Part shown: piece after piece, positions 33,862 through 42,173 of the stretch | How positions within the stretch are numbered: position 1 is the first letter of the stretch | Layout: each line of letters opens with the position of its first letter | Assembly: GCA_964452495.1 (NCBI GenBank) | Contig: CAYVMC010000006.1 | Location: 24,511 to 88,510 of the forward strand | DNA from: CALUTH01 sp964452495 | GTDB taxonomy: Bacteria > Cyanobacteriota > Vampirovibrionia > Gastranaerophilales > Gastranaerophilaceae | Direction of reading: 5' to 3' | Length of the DNA stretch: 64,000 bases | Program-made: the position numbers and the translations under genes | Notes under the pieces: model-generated | Told to the model about the DNA's origin: nothing | The model's database searches: none | What the model saw: only the letters and a program-made list of their open reading frames with translations

Positions 33862-35244
33862 TTATACCAAGTATTTTTTTATCGTGGATTTATCAAAAAC
33901 TTCAATACTGTTTTGTGAGTGTATAAATATCAAACAACTTATCAATGATTTAAAAGACTCAAAATCTATATAATTCATTTTCTGTCTTAAATCAGTCATA
34001 CTATTTGCAAGAAATTCTGTTACAACAGTCTTATCGTTATAAAACAATTCTGACAAAAACTCGATACCTTCTTTTGTCTTGACACCTTCCAGATAAAGCA
34101 CATCAGGATGCTGGAACTCTATAAATCTGAGTGCCTTATCCATATTAAATCCAACATTTTCATTAAGTTCACATTGATGAACATTGGGCAAATTATACTT
34201 TGCTATAGATTCAATACTCATAATATTTCTTTTATTTTTTGCCACATCAAGAAGAATAGAATATACAACATGGGTCTTACCACTTAATGGTGAGCCGCAT
34301 ACAAGAATAATACCTGGTTTATCCATTGCCATTTGAATAATCCGCCGCTGATTTTCGTCAGGAATAAGTTCTTCAAGGGCTTTGGGTTTCCTATAAATTT
34401 TTAAAAGTATCCTCTCGCCCATAATCGTAGGAAACGCAGAAATACTAGCAATAAGCATTATTTCATCAACCTTAAAGCACAGTTTCCCAAGCTGAGGGAT
34501 TTCACAAACAGTAGGGTCAAGGTTTGATAAAGTTTTAAGCTTAACTACAAATGATGCAGATAAAAATGACGGTAGAAGCCCGCGTTCTATGGTTTCTCCG
34601 CTGCGTTTAAAAAATACTCCAAGTCCATTTTCTGATTGTTCAAAGTAAATTTCATGTATTCCTTCAATTATCGCCTGTTTAAGTATCGCCCTTATAATCC
34701 GTTGAATGTAATCATCCCCATTACTATCTTTATGGAGTTCTTCTCGCCAGTCAAATCCTTCTACATCATTTTCAAGATAAATTTCTTTTACTGTTTCTGC
34801 TACATTATAGTATTCGTCTATCTTCTTTTGGATTGCGGTCTCTGAAGCTATAACCGGCTCTATTGAACATTCTGCCGACTCAATTATTTTATCTACAGCA
34901 AACAAATCCAGAGGGTCCGACATAGCAACAGTTAATACATCTTCTATTTTGAACAACGGTATAATTCTATATCGTCTTGCATCATTATAATTTATAAGAG
35001 AAAAACACTTAGGATCCGGAGAATAATCCTCAAGATTAACGTATGGAATATGTAGTTTCGTTTCAAGAAATTTTAAAAGTTTTACTTCATCAATGACACC
35101 TGAATTTATCAAAGCCTGGCCTATATTAATATTTTGGGCATCCGCAAGTTCATCCGCCTGCTCAAGAAGTTCATAAGAAACAATACCATCTCTTACAAGT
35201 TCGTATTTAAGCTTTTCTAAAGTTTTATTTGTAACTGCTTCCAT
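33862..35244 (-). CDS. Degenerate GspE/PilB-family ATPase with MshEN-like N domain
   Basis: Residues 1-145 resemble the GspE N-terminal/MshEN domain (IGQALINSGVIDEVKLLKFL, IPYVNLEDY), but the Arg of the RLG c-di-GMP motif is Asn. The rest follows the type II/IV secretion ATPase with Walker A at 317-324 (GSPLSGKT). The Walker B and nearby Asp/His boxes are eroded: the usual LRQDPDVILVGEIRD reads FQHPDVLYLEGVKT. It may bind but hardly hydrolyse ATP. It could regulate a pilus, a secretion motor or flagellar export; it precedes flhB by 18 bp on the same strand. Other pilus genes are absent here. Confidence 0.72.
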   Translation of the reverse strand: MEAVTNKTLEKLKYELVRDGIVSYELLEQADELADAQNINIGQALINSGVIDEVKLLKFLETKLHIPYVNLEDYSPDPKCFSLINYNDARRYRIIPLFKIEDVLTVAMSDPLDLFAVDKIIESAECSIEPVIASETAIQKKIDEYYNVAETVKEIYLENDVEGFDWREELHKDSNGDDYIQRIIRAILKQAIIEGIHEIYFEQSENGLGVFFKRSGETIERGLLPSFLSASFVVKLKTLSNLDPTVCEIPQLGKLCFKVDEIMLIASISAFPTIMGERILLKIYRKPKALEELIPDENQRRIIQMAMDKPGIILVCGSPLSGKTHVVYSILLDVAKNKRNIMSIESIAKYNLPNVHQCELNENVGFNMDKALRFIEFQHPDVLYLEGVKTKEGIEFLSELFYNDKTVVTEFLANSMTDLRQKMNYIDFESFKSLISCLIFIHSQNSIEVFDKSTIKKYLV

Positions 35245-35339
35245 ATCCTGCTTTCTTAGACTTTTAGTTTTTATTCCCTTGCTGTGTTTCTTTTACACAA
35301 ATTATAATCATTCAGGTTCTTTTGTTCTTCTTTTATACA

Positions 35340-35711
35340 TTAATTTGCGCTGCCGACATATTCTTCTACTTTTTTGACAACCTGATCTAATTCAAACGGT
35401 TTAGTAATATACTCATTAACCCCCGTTTCTTCTCCTATCAGTTTATCTTCCGTCTGAGAACGTGCCGTAAGCATTATAATAGGAATGTCTTTGTACTTAT
35501 TATCATACTTTAAAAGTCTGCTTATTTTGTATCCGTTGATTTTGGGCATCATTACATCAAGTATAATTAAATCCGGTATAAGCTCTTTAGCAAGCTTAAG
35601 TCCATCCTCACCATTATAAGCACAGTAACAATTATAGCCTGATACTTCCAGTACAAATTTTAAGCTTTCTACAATATCCTGCTCATCATCAACTATGAGA
35701 ATCTTTTTCAT
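35340..35711 (-). CDS. CheY-like single-domain response regulator
   Basis: The 123-aa receiver domain begins MKKILIVDDEQDIVESLKFV (acidic pocket DD), has the phosphoacceptor Asp in IILDVMMPKINGY, the Thr in IIMLTAR and the Lys in YITKPFELD. I start at the ATG at 35711 behind AAGGAGATTCTC. It overlaps the end of the kinase gene by 23 bp, so it is translated with its likely partner kinase. There is no DNA-binding output domain, so it acts by protein interaction, perhaps on the neighbouring ATPase or flagellar system. Confidence 0.93.
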   Translation of the reverse strand: MKKILIVDDEQDIVESLKFVLEVSGYNCYCAYNGEDGLKLAKELIPDLIILDVMMPKINGYKISRLLKYDNKYKDIPIIMLTARSQTEDKLIGEETGVNEYITKPFELDQVVKKVEEYVGSAN

Positions 35712-37701
35712 GAGAATCTCCTTCAATCTCGTATGAATACATTATATCACACTTATTCCCGCCAGACTCATATTCATTAACTGCCGACAGTATTCTGGCT
35801 TTCAAAAACTCTGCGGATGGTTTATCACCTTCGGGCATAAGCATTGTAATTGATGTTTTTTCCTCATCCGATTTTTCAATAAGCGCATTTTTAAGAAACG
35901 CTTTATTAATGATATTTTCAGAGTTCAGCAAGTATTCAATAAAACCATTTTTACCTGATATATTTACGATTGCTAACGTTGCCCCATTAGATTTTGCCTT
36001 AATTATCATTTGTTTTTTAATCATTTCAAAATTACTTTTGTCATTTGCAACAGGAATTACAAAGTAAAAACGCGACCCTTTAGAAATCTCGCTGTCACAC
36101 CAGATTGCCCCATTATGAGCCTCTATAAGCTGTTTTGCAATTGGAAGCCCTAATCCCGAACCGCCAACTTTACGTGAAAGCGGATTTTCTATTTGCGCAA
36201 ATTTATCAAAGACATGGTTTAAATCTTTACGTTCAATGCCGATACCCTTATCTTCTACACAAACCTGTAAATAGTTTCCGCGCAGTTTCTTTATTTCTTC
36301 TTCAAAACAATGGTCATATTGGATTTCACGAGCATTTACCACTTTTGTTGAAATTTCTATCTCTCCGGCATCAGGCGTAAATTTAATTGCATTTGAAACA
36401 AGGTTTGTAAGAACCTGTTCTAATCTATTAGAATCCGCAAAAATTTCTACATCCTCGGACATGGGTGTGTATTTGATTTCTAGATTTTTTTCTTTTGCCA
36501 TTTCCGCAAGGTTAGATTTAACGTATTCAATAACTGGATTAATATTAATAAGTGAAAATTTAAAATCCATCTTGCCTGCTTCAATCTTAGAAATATCAAG
36601 CAAATCATTAATAATACCGGACAACCTTACAGTATTTCGTCTTCCCATTGTTACAAATTTTTCAATATTTTCACTCAATTCTCCTGCCTTGCCGCTCAAT
36701 ATAATATCCATGGCATTTTTAATAGCAGTAAGCGGTGTTCTTAATTCGTGTGAGACAATGGAAATAAAATCAGACTTAAGTCTTTCAAGTTTTTCAAGCT
36801 TTCTGTTAGTTTCTTTTATCTCTTGATACAGAGATGCACTTCTAATAGGAAGACTTACCTGCCTTACAAGAGTTTGAAAACATGTTGCATCTTCAGTATT
36901 AAACGGTGTTGAACGATATATTTCAACAAACCCGTAAAAATCATCATTAAAGCTAATTTTAGAGAACATACTGTCAAATCTTAACACTGAAAAATCATAC
37001 TCTTTTATTGTATGTTTTACAGTTTTTTCTATTTTCAAATTCCCTATTTTTATATCAACCGGAGGATCTTCAGCAATAGATTTATAACTCAATATTGCAC
37101 GCAGTTTTAAAGCTTCAAGGAGTCTATCAGATACATTATAAATAGAATTGATTACAAGCACCGGTTCACGTGGAGAACGAAAAATGAGAACACATGCCAT
37201 ATCAAAATTCAGGGATTTATCAATTCCCTCAATCATTATCCTTATAAGTTCCTCTTTATCAAGCGAACCCGCCAGCTGCGAACTTGTATTATAAAGAACA
37301 TTCAACTGGTATAAGCTGCGTGCAAGTTCTTGATTGGAATTTGCAAGTTTATGAAACGATGTTCCTGTCCTAAGCCCTGCATCTACAATAGCTGAAATAA
37401 TATTTTTGTCTGCATCTTTTGAGATAATTAGATTTGCATAATTAGTAATATCTTTACCTACAGGAGTTGTACCCGTATACAAAATTAAAATTACAGGATA
37501 ATGTTTTATTGTTTTTATAATAGCCTTAAGTTCAAGTTTTTGAATATCACAATCAAGGATAACAACATCCGGCGTTTCTACTTTTAAGATATCTTCAATA
37601 TTTATTTCATCAGAAGATACCAGAAACTCTTTACCTTTGAGTGCTGATTTGACTGTTTTTTCTTTTTCATCTGAATCGGTTATAAAAAGTATCCGTGCCA
37701 T
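35689..37701 (-). CDS. Cytosolic hybrid histidine kinase (receiver-like, GAF, HisKA, HATPase)
   Basis: The 670-aa protein has a degenerate receiver at 1-110 (ARILFITDSDEKEKTV, VVILDCDI), a linker helix and a GAF-like domain at about 140-290. HisKA follows with the phosphoacceptor His in IVSHELRTPLTAIKNAM, then an HATPase domain (NLVSNAIKFTPDAGEIEIST, then DKGIGIERKDL and GGSGLGLPIAKQL). An additional C-terminal domain of about 100 aa is unassigned. There is no membrane segment, so it senses a cytosolic cue. A TG-T-TAATAT extended -10 (37708-37716) ends 6 nt before the ATG with no Shine-Dalgarno. The response regulator overlaps its 3' end. Confidence 0.9.
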   Translation of the reverse strand: MARILFITDSDEKEKTVKSALKGKEFLVSSDEINIEDILKVETPDVVILDCDIQKLELKAIIKTIKHYPVILILYTGTTPVGKDITNYANLIISKDADKNIISAIVDAGLRTGTSFHKLANSNQELARSLYQLNVLYNTSSQLAGSLDKEELIRIMIEGIDKSLNFDMACVLIFRSPREPVLVINSIYNVSDRLLEALKLRAILSYKSIAEDPPVDIKIGNLKIEKTVKHTIKEYDFSVLRFDSMFSKISFNDDFYGFVEIYRSTPFNTEDATCFQTLVRQVSLPIRSASLYQEIKETNRKLEKLERLKSDFISIVSHELRTPLTAIKNAMDIILSGKAGELSENIEKFVTMGRRNTVRLSGIINDLLDISKIEAGKMDFKFSLININPVIEYVKSNLAEMAKEKNLEIKYTPMSEDVEIFADSNRLEQVLTNLVSNAIKFTPDAGEIEISTKVVNAREIQYDHCFEEEIKKLRGNYLQVCVEDKGIGIERKDLNHVFDKFAQIENPLSRKVGGSGLGLPIAKQLIEAHNGAIWCDSEISKGSRFYFVIPVANDKSNFEMIKKQMIIKAKSNGATLAIVNISGKNGFIEYLLNSENIINKAFLKNALIEKSDEEKTSITMLMPEGDKPSAEFLKARILSAVNEYESGGNKCDIMYSYEIEGDSHEKDSHS

Positions 37702-37873
37702 ATCTATATATTAACAGTAAATCGGGTAAGGGCAAATTATGACAATAAATTAATAATCAGGGTATCACAATGGATATTAAGTTATCATCCTTTCTCTTTG
37801 CCTCTACTGCTTTAAACATTAGCATTCAGATTTACTAAAAATATTGACTTCAGATTATACCGTAATACATAAT

Positions 37874-39346
37874 TTATTTTCCACCGAAAATCAATACCCA
37901 TTTAAGCCCTTTGACCCGTTTATCCTCTGATGCATCAGGGTTACTTGCTATCAATTGCTTTAAAACTTTTGCAGCTTTTATTAACTTGCGTTGATTAATA
38001 TACAACTTTGATAGATTGACACTGTACATTATACTTTGAGGATACTCATCCACAAGAATTTCATACTGTTCAACTGCTTTCTTATAGTCGCGTTTTTTAT
38101 AATAAATATTTGCAAGGAGCGCAGTAACACTGTTTTTATTTCTAAACTTCTGTGCTTCTTGAGTATAATAAAGCGCCTTGTTCATATCTCCCGTTTCATA
38201 ACAAATGACAGCGAAATCGTAATAAATGATAAATTTTGTATTATTATCCACTGCATATTTAATTGCTCGCTTTAAACATTCACGCGCTTTATCATAATCC
38301 TTTGCAAAAATAGCCGTCTGCGCCAAATCAATATAACCGTTAGGGAGTGATGGTGCCTGTTTAATATAGTTTTCTGCCTCGGATATTTTTGCCTTATTTA
38401 TATCCTCCGGTTCTCCAAAAATAATTTTAGGATGAATACTGTACTCTGATTTCCCCGATGTAATATCCGGCTTAATCTCATACAGGAGCCGCATTGTATT
38501 TATATCACTCTCTGAGAGTTTTTTGTATTCCTTTTTACCTGCAATATTTGGCGATGATAGGTACAAAACATCTTCAGGATCCCGGCTGTGTCCAAAAATC
38601 CCAAGTGCATGCGCTGCTTCATGCAAAGCCGTATTATAGATCTCTTCTTTTGTAAAATATTTTCCCTGACTATTTTTTGTATAAAGCGTAATTTTCATAC
38701 TCTGCAATGTGTTCCCGTCTAATACAGGTTCAGTATTTGCAACAATATAAAGATTATGATCATTTTTGTTTTCTTTATCAACTATTAATTCTTCAAACTC
38801 AATAGTAATATCAGGATGTTTTTCTTCAAAAACAAACACAAACTTATTTCCTACTGCACGTTGCCAGTCCATTAATGCACTCTCTACTTCATTTATAAAA
38901 TATAAATCTAAACCATCGCGTTTTTTAATTCCAACTTTAATAGGATTTTTACCCCAGCGAATAATTTTGTCATTATATGGTATAAGTTCTATGTAATTCG
39001 GACTGTATTTTTCTGAAAAACATTTTTCAAGTTCATGCAAGTATTCAATGGCCTTGGTCTGATAAACATCATAAATCCCATCCTCAATAAACAAAATCAA
39101 CGCTTCTTGGGCTTCATAAGATCCGTCGAGCCGAATAATTGTATCAAGGAATAGTTTTCTGTAATTATCGTTTGTAGTATCACTCAAATAAGCACTCCTA
39201 GCAAGCTTAAAAGCTTTTTCATCCCCGCCTGACACAAACGCCGCCTGTGCTTTTTTATAATCAAACTCTGCACGGTGTTCAAGATAAAAATATCCGCCCC
39301 ATAACAGAATTAACATTCCGATTATAATACTTAAACGCTTTATCAC
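37874..39346 (-). CDS. Membrane-anchored matrixin-like metalloprotease with TPR tail
   Basis: The 490-aa protein (GTG start behind AAGGAGAG) has an N-terminal membrane anchor (IIIGMLILLWGGYFYL). The zinc motif HEAAHALGIFGH (H242, E243, H246, G249, H253) is a metzincin pattern with one extra residue before the third His. A DVLYLS turn follows instead of the usual Met-turn with Met. From about 320, TPR-like repeats follow (AKDYDKARECLKRAIKYA, MNKALYYTQEAQKF, YKKAVEQYEILVDEY). It would act outside the membrane on unknown protein substrates. A paralogue with the same layout lies at 44174. The promoter is described at 39381. Confidence 0.82.
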   Translation of the reverse strand: MIKRLSIIIGMLILLWGGYFYLEHRAEFDYKKAQAAFVSGGDEKAFKLARSAYLSDTTNDNYRKLFLDTIIRLDGSYEAQEALILFIEDGIYDVYQTKAIEYLHELEKCFSEKYSPNYIELIPYNDKIIRWGKNPIKVGIKKRDGLDLYFINEVESALMDWQRAVGNKFVFVFEEKHPDITIEFEELIVDKENKNDHNLYIVANTEPVLDGNTLQSMKITLYTKNSQGKYFTKEEIYNTALHEAAHALGIFGHSRDPEDVLYLSSPNIAGKKEYKKLSESDINTMRLLYEIKPDITSGKSEYSIHPKIIFGEPEDINKAKISEAENYIKQAPSLPNGYIDLAQTAIFAKDYDKARECLKRAIKYAVDNNTKFIIYYDFAVICYETGDMNKALYYTQEAQKFRNKNSVTALLANIYYKKRDYKKAVEQYEILVDEYPQSIMYSVNLSKLYINQRKLIKAAKVLKQLIASNPDASEDKRVKGLKWVLIFGGK

Positions 39347-39380
39347 AAACCCTCTCCTTAAATTCTTATTCCTGATAGAT

Positions 39381-39409
39381 ATTATATTTTAATCCTATAT
39401 GAATAACAA
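39381..39409 (-). promoter_or_regulatory. Promoter of the TPR-metalloprotease gene
   Basis: On the minus strand, TTGTTA (39404-39409), 17-nt spacer, TATAAT (39381-39386). The palindromic 9-mer TTGTTACAA (39415-39423) lies 5 nt upstream of the -35, a position suited to an activator. Confidence 0.65.
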
Positions 39410-39424
39410 GCAAATTGTTACAAA

Positions 39425-39452
39425 ACAAAAGCCGGCAAAATTATAAGCCGGC
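39425..39452 (-). terminator. Terminator of the 40261-39500 minus-strand operon
   Basis: Two GCCGGC elements (39431-39436, 39447-39452) pair around a 10-nt loop and are followed, on the minus strand, by TTTTGTTTT. The stem is short but all GC. Confidence 0.7.
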
Positions 39453-39499
39453 AACGGTAAATGTATCAGAGTTAATTAAGGGGTGAAAGTAAATAAAGT

Positions 39500-39790
39500 T
39501 TAATAAAAAATATGACCGTATTTCTGGGAAGAATTCATAACTTCAAGCGCAAAGTTTATAATTCTGCCGTCAGTTCTGAAATATTGATAGTGATTTTTAG
39601 CTTTTCTCAAAGTACTATTTCCGTTATTTGATTTTATTCTTTCATCCAACAGTTTTATCGCAAACATTGTTAAATCCTCACCAAAATTTTTAACTAATTT
39701 ATTGAACTGCTGCTTTGTCAACAGTACATTTCCATAATTTATGATATCCTCTGGAGAAACCTCTTTTCTCCTGGCGTATTTTTTCTTCAT
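39500..39790 (-). CDS. Phage-replication-organiser-like small protein
   Basis: The 96-aa reading starts at the ATG at 39790 (MKKKYARRKEVSPEDIINYG). The segment LTKQQFNKLVKNFGEDLTMF followed by AIKLLDERIKSNNG, KNHYQYFR and RIINFAL resembles the C-terminal helical module seen at the end of phage replisome-organiser/DnaD-like proteins (LT..QY..L...YG....A...LD..I..K....Y..HY..I). It may bind DNA or helicase loaders. Its start overlaps the upstream frame by about 92 bp, which is long for a natural overlap and hints at a frameshift or an extended upstream stop. Confidence 0.6.
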   Translation of the reverse strand: MKKKYARRKEVSPEDIINYGNVLLTKQQFNKLVKNFGEDLTMFAIKLLDERIKSNNGNSTLRKAKNHYQYFRTDGRIINFALEVMNSSQKYGHIFY

Positions 39791-39986
39791 TTTGCCCTGG
39801 GGCACCAACCTTTCTTATTAATCTTTTAACCCTTTTTTGCATATTACATTTGTGCGGTGCATATTTAAAGTACACATGGTAAAGAAAACATCTATCGCAC
39901 TCACAATTTATTTCAAAGCAATCAATCGCTGTTTGTGTCCAAATATCAAGGGTTTTGTCCATTGTTATATAACCTTTTTCCGGCAT
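39699..39986 (-). CDS. Small Cys-rich zinc-ribbon-like protein
   Basis: The 95-aa frame has CFEINCECDRCFLYHVYF followed by HKCNMQKRV, giving a Cx4CxCx2C cluster plus a fifth Cys 14 residues later, a plausible zinc site. The basic stretch MQKRVKRLIRKVGAPG follows. The last 30 codons overlap the downstream gene in another frame and look low-complexity, so the functional protein probably ends near GAPG. The ATG overlaps the upstream stop (TAATG). It is a member of a small operon controlled with the divergent S24 repressor. Function unknown; nucleic-acid binding is plausible. Confidence 0.55.
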   Translation of the reverse strand: MPEKGYITMDKTLDIWTQTAIDCFEINCECDRCFLYHVYFKYAPHKCNMQKRVKRLIRKVGAPGQNEEKIRQEKRGFSRGYHKLWKCTVDKAAVQ

Positions 39987-40261
39987 TATTTCAAATATCC
40001 TTTAGCAAACAACATAGACATAATGTTTTCGTTTTTACTGAAATAAAACATTTTCGCAATAGCACGTGCCTGATGACATGTAATCAGATAGTTGTCAGAA
40101 TATAAAATACATTCTGTAATATAACGCATTACAAATTGCATTCTGATTTTCCTTGAAATTAACCTCCGTTCTAAAAAATTTTTTTTATTTCCTAAAATAT
40201 GTTTACAAAACGATACACTCTTAGAAATTAGTAGTAATAATGTTTTTGGCATAATCTGCAA
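39986..40261 (-). CDS. Small basic unknown protein, first gene of phage-like operon
   Basis: The 91-aa frame starts at TTG (40261) behind a perfect AAGGAGG; an in-frame ATG three codons later is too far from it. The sequence is basic and helical (LLLLISKSVSFCKHILGNKK, then FLERRLISRKIRMQFVMRYI) with no known motif. AIAKMFYFSKNENIMSMLFA at the end may form a helix-turn-helix-like unit, but this is weak. The promoter TTGTCA-17-TATATA and repeated TTGAC sites lie upstream. The family is not recognised. Confidence 0.55.
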   Translation of the reverse strand: MQIMPKTLLLLISKSVSFCKHILGNKKNFLERRLISRKIRMQFVMRYITECILYSDNYLITCHQARAIAKMFYFSKNENIMSMLFAKGYLK

Positions 40262-40281
40262 ATCTCCTCCTTAAATGTTAT

Positions 40282-40393
40282 TTGACAATTATATAAAAAT
40301 GTATTGACCTTTTGACAACTATGTGCAATAATAGATGAAGAAAAGGTTCACTTTTACTAAACATATTGTAATGCATGCTTTGACTTTTGTCAA
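40282..40393. promoter_or_regulatory. Divergent control region with repeated TTGAC operator sites
   Basis: TTGAC occurs at 40282-40286, 40304-40308, 40312-40316 and 40380-40384, the last facing GTCAA (40389-40393) as the palindrome TTGACTTTTGTCAA, 20 bp before the repressor ATG. The minus-strand promoter (TTGTCA 40313-40318, TATATA 40290-40295, 17-nt spacer) is embedded in three of the sites. This is the expected layout for an autoregulated phage-type switch. Confidence 0.6.
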
Positions 40394-40412
40394 TAGCATA
40401 TTGTGAGGTATT

Positions 40413-41024
40413 ATGAAAATTAAAGATTTAACAGCTCTTGTAACAAGAAAAGCAGGGATTCCGGTCAATCAATCAATGATTGCAGACACACTGGGCGTAA
40501 CAAGACAGACCATCAGTAATAGAATAAAAACTGACAGTGAGTTAACTGTTTCCGAATTGATGAAAATAGAAGAAAGGTTCAATGTTGATCTTCTTAGTTC
40601 ATCTGGTAATGATTCCATACAAATCCCATATTATCAAGACGTTTTTGCAAGTTGCGGCGATGGAAACATAATATTTTCTGAGGACAAAACCTATGTAACA
40701 ATTTCTAAAATGTTTATAAATAATTATTCTACAAAGAAAAATTATTCTCTTATAAATGCTTCGGGAAACAGTATGGCTCCATTTATTAATACAGGTGACA
40801 AATTAGTAATAGAGCATAAATCCGGCGGAGAACAGATTGCTGATGACAGAATTTATGTATTCTGCTACAAAAATGAATTTTTTGTAAAACGTTTGTCAAA
40901 AAACATTGATGAACTCATTGTTAAATCTGATAACAGTGATTACAGAACCCGTGTTATAAAAGATGAAGATTTAAATAACGTAAGTATTATAGGTGAAGTA
41001 GTAGGAATAATAAGAACAATTTAA
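40413..41024 (+). CDS. S24-family (LexA/CI-like) self-cleaving repressor
   Basis: The 203-aa protein has an N-terminal helix-turn-helix (SMIADTLGVTRQTISNRIKT) and a C-terminal S24 peptidase domain: catalytic Ser in ASGNSMAPFINTGDKLVIEH and Lys in NEFFVKRLSKN. A likely cleavage site is Cys-Gly in FASCGDGN, the counterpart of Ala-Gly in LexA and Cys-Gly in UmuD. By family, RecA filaments formed at DNA damage trigger self-cleavage. The XRE-like HTH and divergent small genes indicate a phage-type repressor rather than the cellular LexA. A GTGAGGT Shine-Dalgarno precedes the ATG, and an operator palindrome lies just upstream. Confidence 0.88.
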   Translation: MKIKDLTALVTRKAGIPVNQSMIADTLGVTRQTISNRIKTDSELTVSELMKIEERFNVDLLSSSGNDSIQIPYYQDVFASCGDGNIIFSEDKTYVTISKMFINNYSTKKNYSLINASGNSMAPFINTGDKLVIEHKSGGEQIADDRIYVFCYKNEFFVKRLSKNIDELIVKSDNSDYRTRVIKDEDLNNVSIIGEVVGIIRTI

Positions 41025-41102
41025 ACCATGCCAAACTTTTATATGATAAAAGCAAGTTAAGCAGCTATTACAATATCACTCCAGAGTGCATCTCAGCCTA
41101 TC

Positions 41103-42092
41103 TTACTTATCTTCAGTTTTCCGTGTTCGGTAAACATTAATAAGACTCAGGAAAAACATTATAACAACAAGTGCAATAATGTAAGAAATGTAGTGTTTTA
41201 TAGAACCGGCAAAATACATTGCAACTGCACCGCCGGCAATAGCAACAGAAGTCATTATAGCAGTTGTTTTTTTCTGTGAAAAACCGGCTTTAAGCAGTTT
41301 ATGGTGAATATGTTCAGCATCCGCTACAAATGGTGATTTACCTTTCATTATCCGTCTTAAAGAAGCAAAAGTTATATCAATAATCGGAACAGCAAGCACA
41401 ATAAACGGCAAAAGTATAGCCAGTGCAGCCCCTTTCATAACACCTGTTATTGACAGAGCCGCAAGCAAAAAACCCGAAAAAAGGGAACCTGAATCTCCCA
41501 TAAAAATTCGTGCAGGATTGAAATTGTACGTCAAAAACGCAAGCATAGAACCTGCAAGAATAAATGCAATAAGTGCGCTTATCGGATACGCTGGCGTTAC
41601 AGCAAGCGCAATGAGGGCTAGGGTAATAGAATTAACTGTTATTACAGAACCGGCAAGACCATCCACACCATCAATGAAATTTATAGCATTGCTTATACCT
41701 ACAATCCACAATATTGTTATAGGATAAGAAAAATATCCCAGAGTTATAGGATTATCTGCCAGACTAAATACCACATCTATTTTAACACCTAGAAGGTAAA
41801 CAAGTGTTGCAATCAGGATTTGTATAATAAATTTGAATTTAGCCGGAAGATTATAAATATCATCAACAAGCCCCAGTAAAAACATAAGAGACCCGCCGAG
41901 GAGAATTCCGGAAAGCAAACTACCGTAAGGATAATAACTTAATAAAACCAGAAACAAAAATGTTGCCATAGAACTCAGCCAAATTGCAATCCCGCCAAGC
42001 CTTGATATTGGTACCTTATGAATTTTTCTCTCATTAGGTTCATCAACAAGCCCCTCTTTTTTAGAAAAATCTATTACAAAAGGAAGTATCAA
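41103..42092 (-). CDS. WecA/TagO-type undecaprenyl-phosphate glycosyl-1-phosphate transferase
   Basis: The multi-pass protein has LVDEPNERKIHKVPISRLGG, the Mg/catalytic GLVDDIYNLPAKFK, NFIDGVDGLAGS, RIFMGDSGSLFSGFLL and the C-terminal HIHHKLLKAG. These are the signatures of the MraY/WecA/TagO group that moves a sugar-phosphate from UDP-GlcNAc (or similar) to undecaprenyl phosphate, starting wall teichoic acid, O-antigen or capsule synthesis. The reading from TTG at 42092 lacks about 20 residues of the usual first membrane helix. The frame is open upstream to the glyA stop and encodes one (QQAHIIGAIISYILGVLI), reachable only from non-standard starts such as ATT at 42155 behind AAAGAGG. The true start is therefore probably upstream. 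Confidence 0.9.
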   Translation of the reverse strand: MILPFVIDFSKKEGLVDEPNERKIHKVPISRLGGIAIWLSSMATFLFLVLLSYYPYGSLLSGILLGGSLMFLLGLVDDIYNLPAKFKFIIQILIATLVYLLGVKIDVVFSLADNPITLGYFSYPITILWIVGISNAINFIDGVDGLAGSVITVNSITLALIALAVTPAYPISALIAFILAGSMLAFLTYNFNPARIFMGDSGSLFSGFLLAALSITGVMKGAALAILLPFIVLAVPIIDITFASLRRIMKGKSPFVADAEHIHHKLLKAGFSQKKTTAIMTSVAIAGGAVAMYFAGSIKHYISYIIALVVIMFFLSLINVYRTRKTEDK

Positions 42093-42173
42093 TACTCCTA
42101 AAATATAAGAGATTATTGCACCAATAATATGCGCCTGCTGTAATTTTATAATAATTTTATTTGCCTCTTTCTT

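Noticed and set aside
40413..41024. Cellular LexA
   Set aside because: The helix-turn-helix and the divergent small genes fit a phage-type CI/S24 repressor better, and operators do not match known LexA boxes that I recognise.
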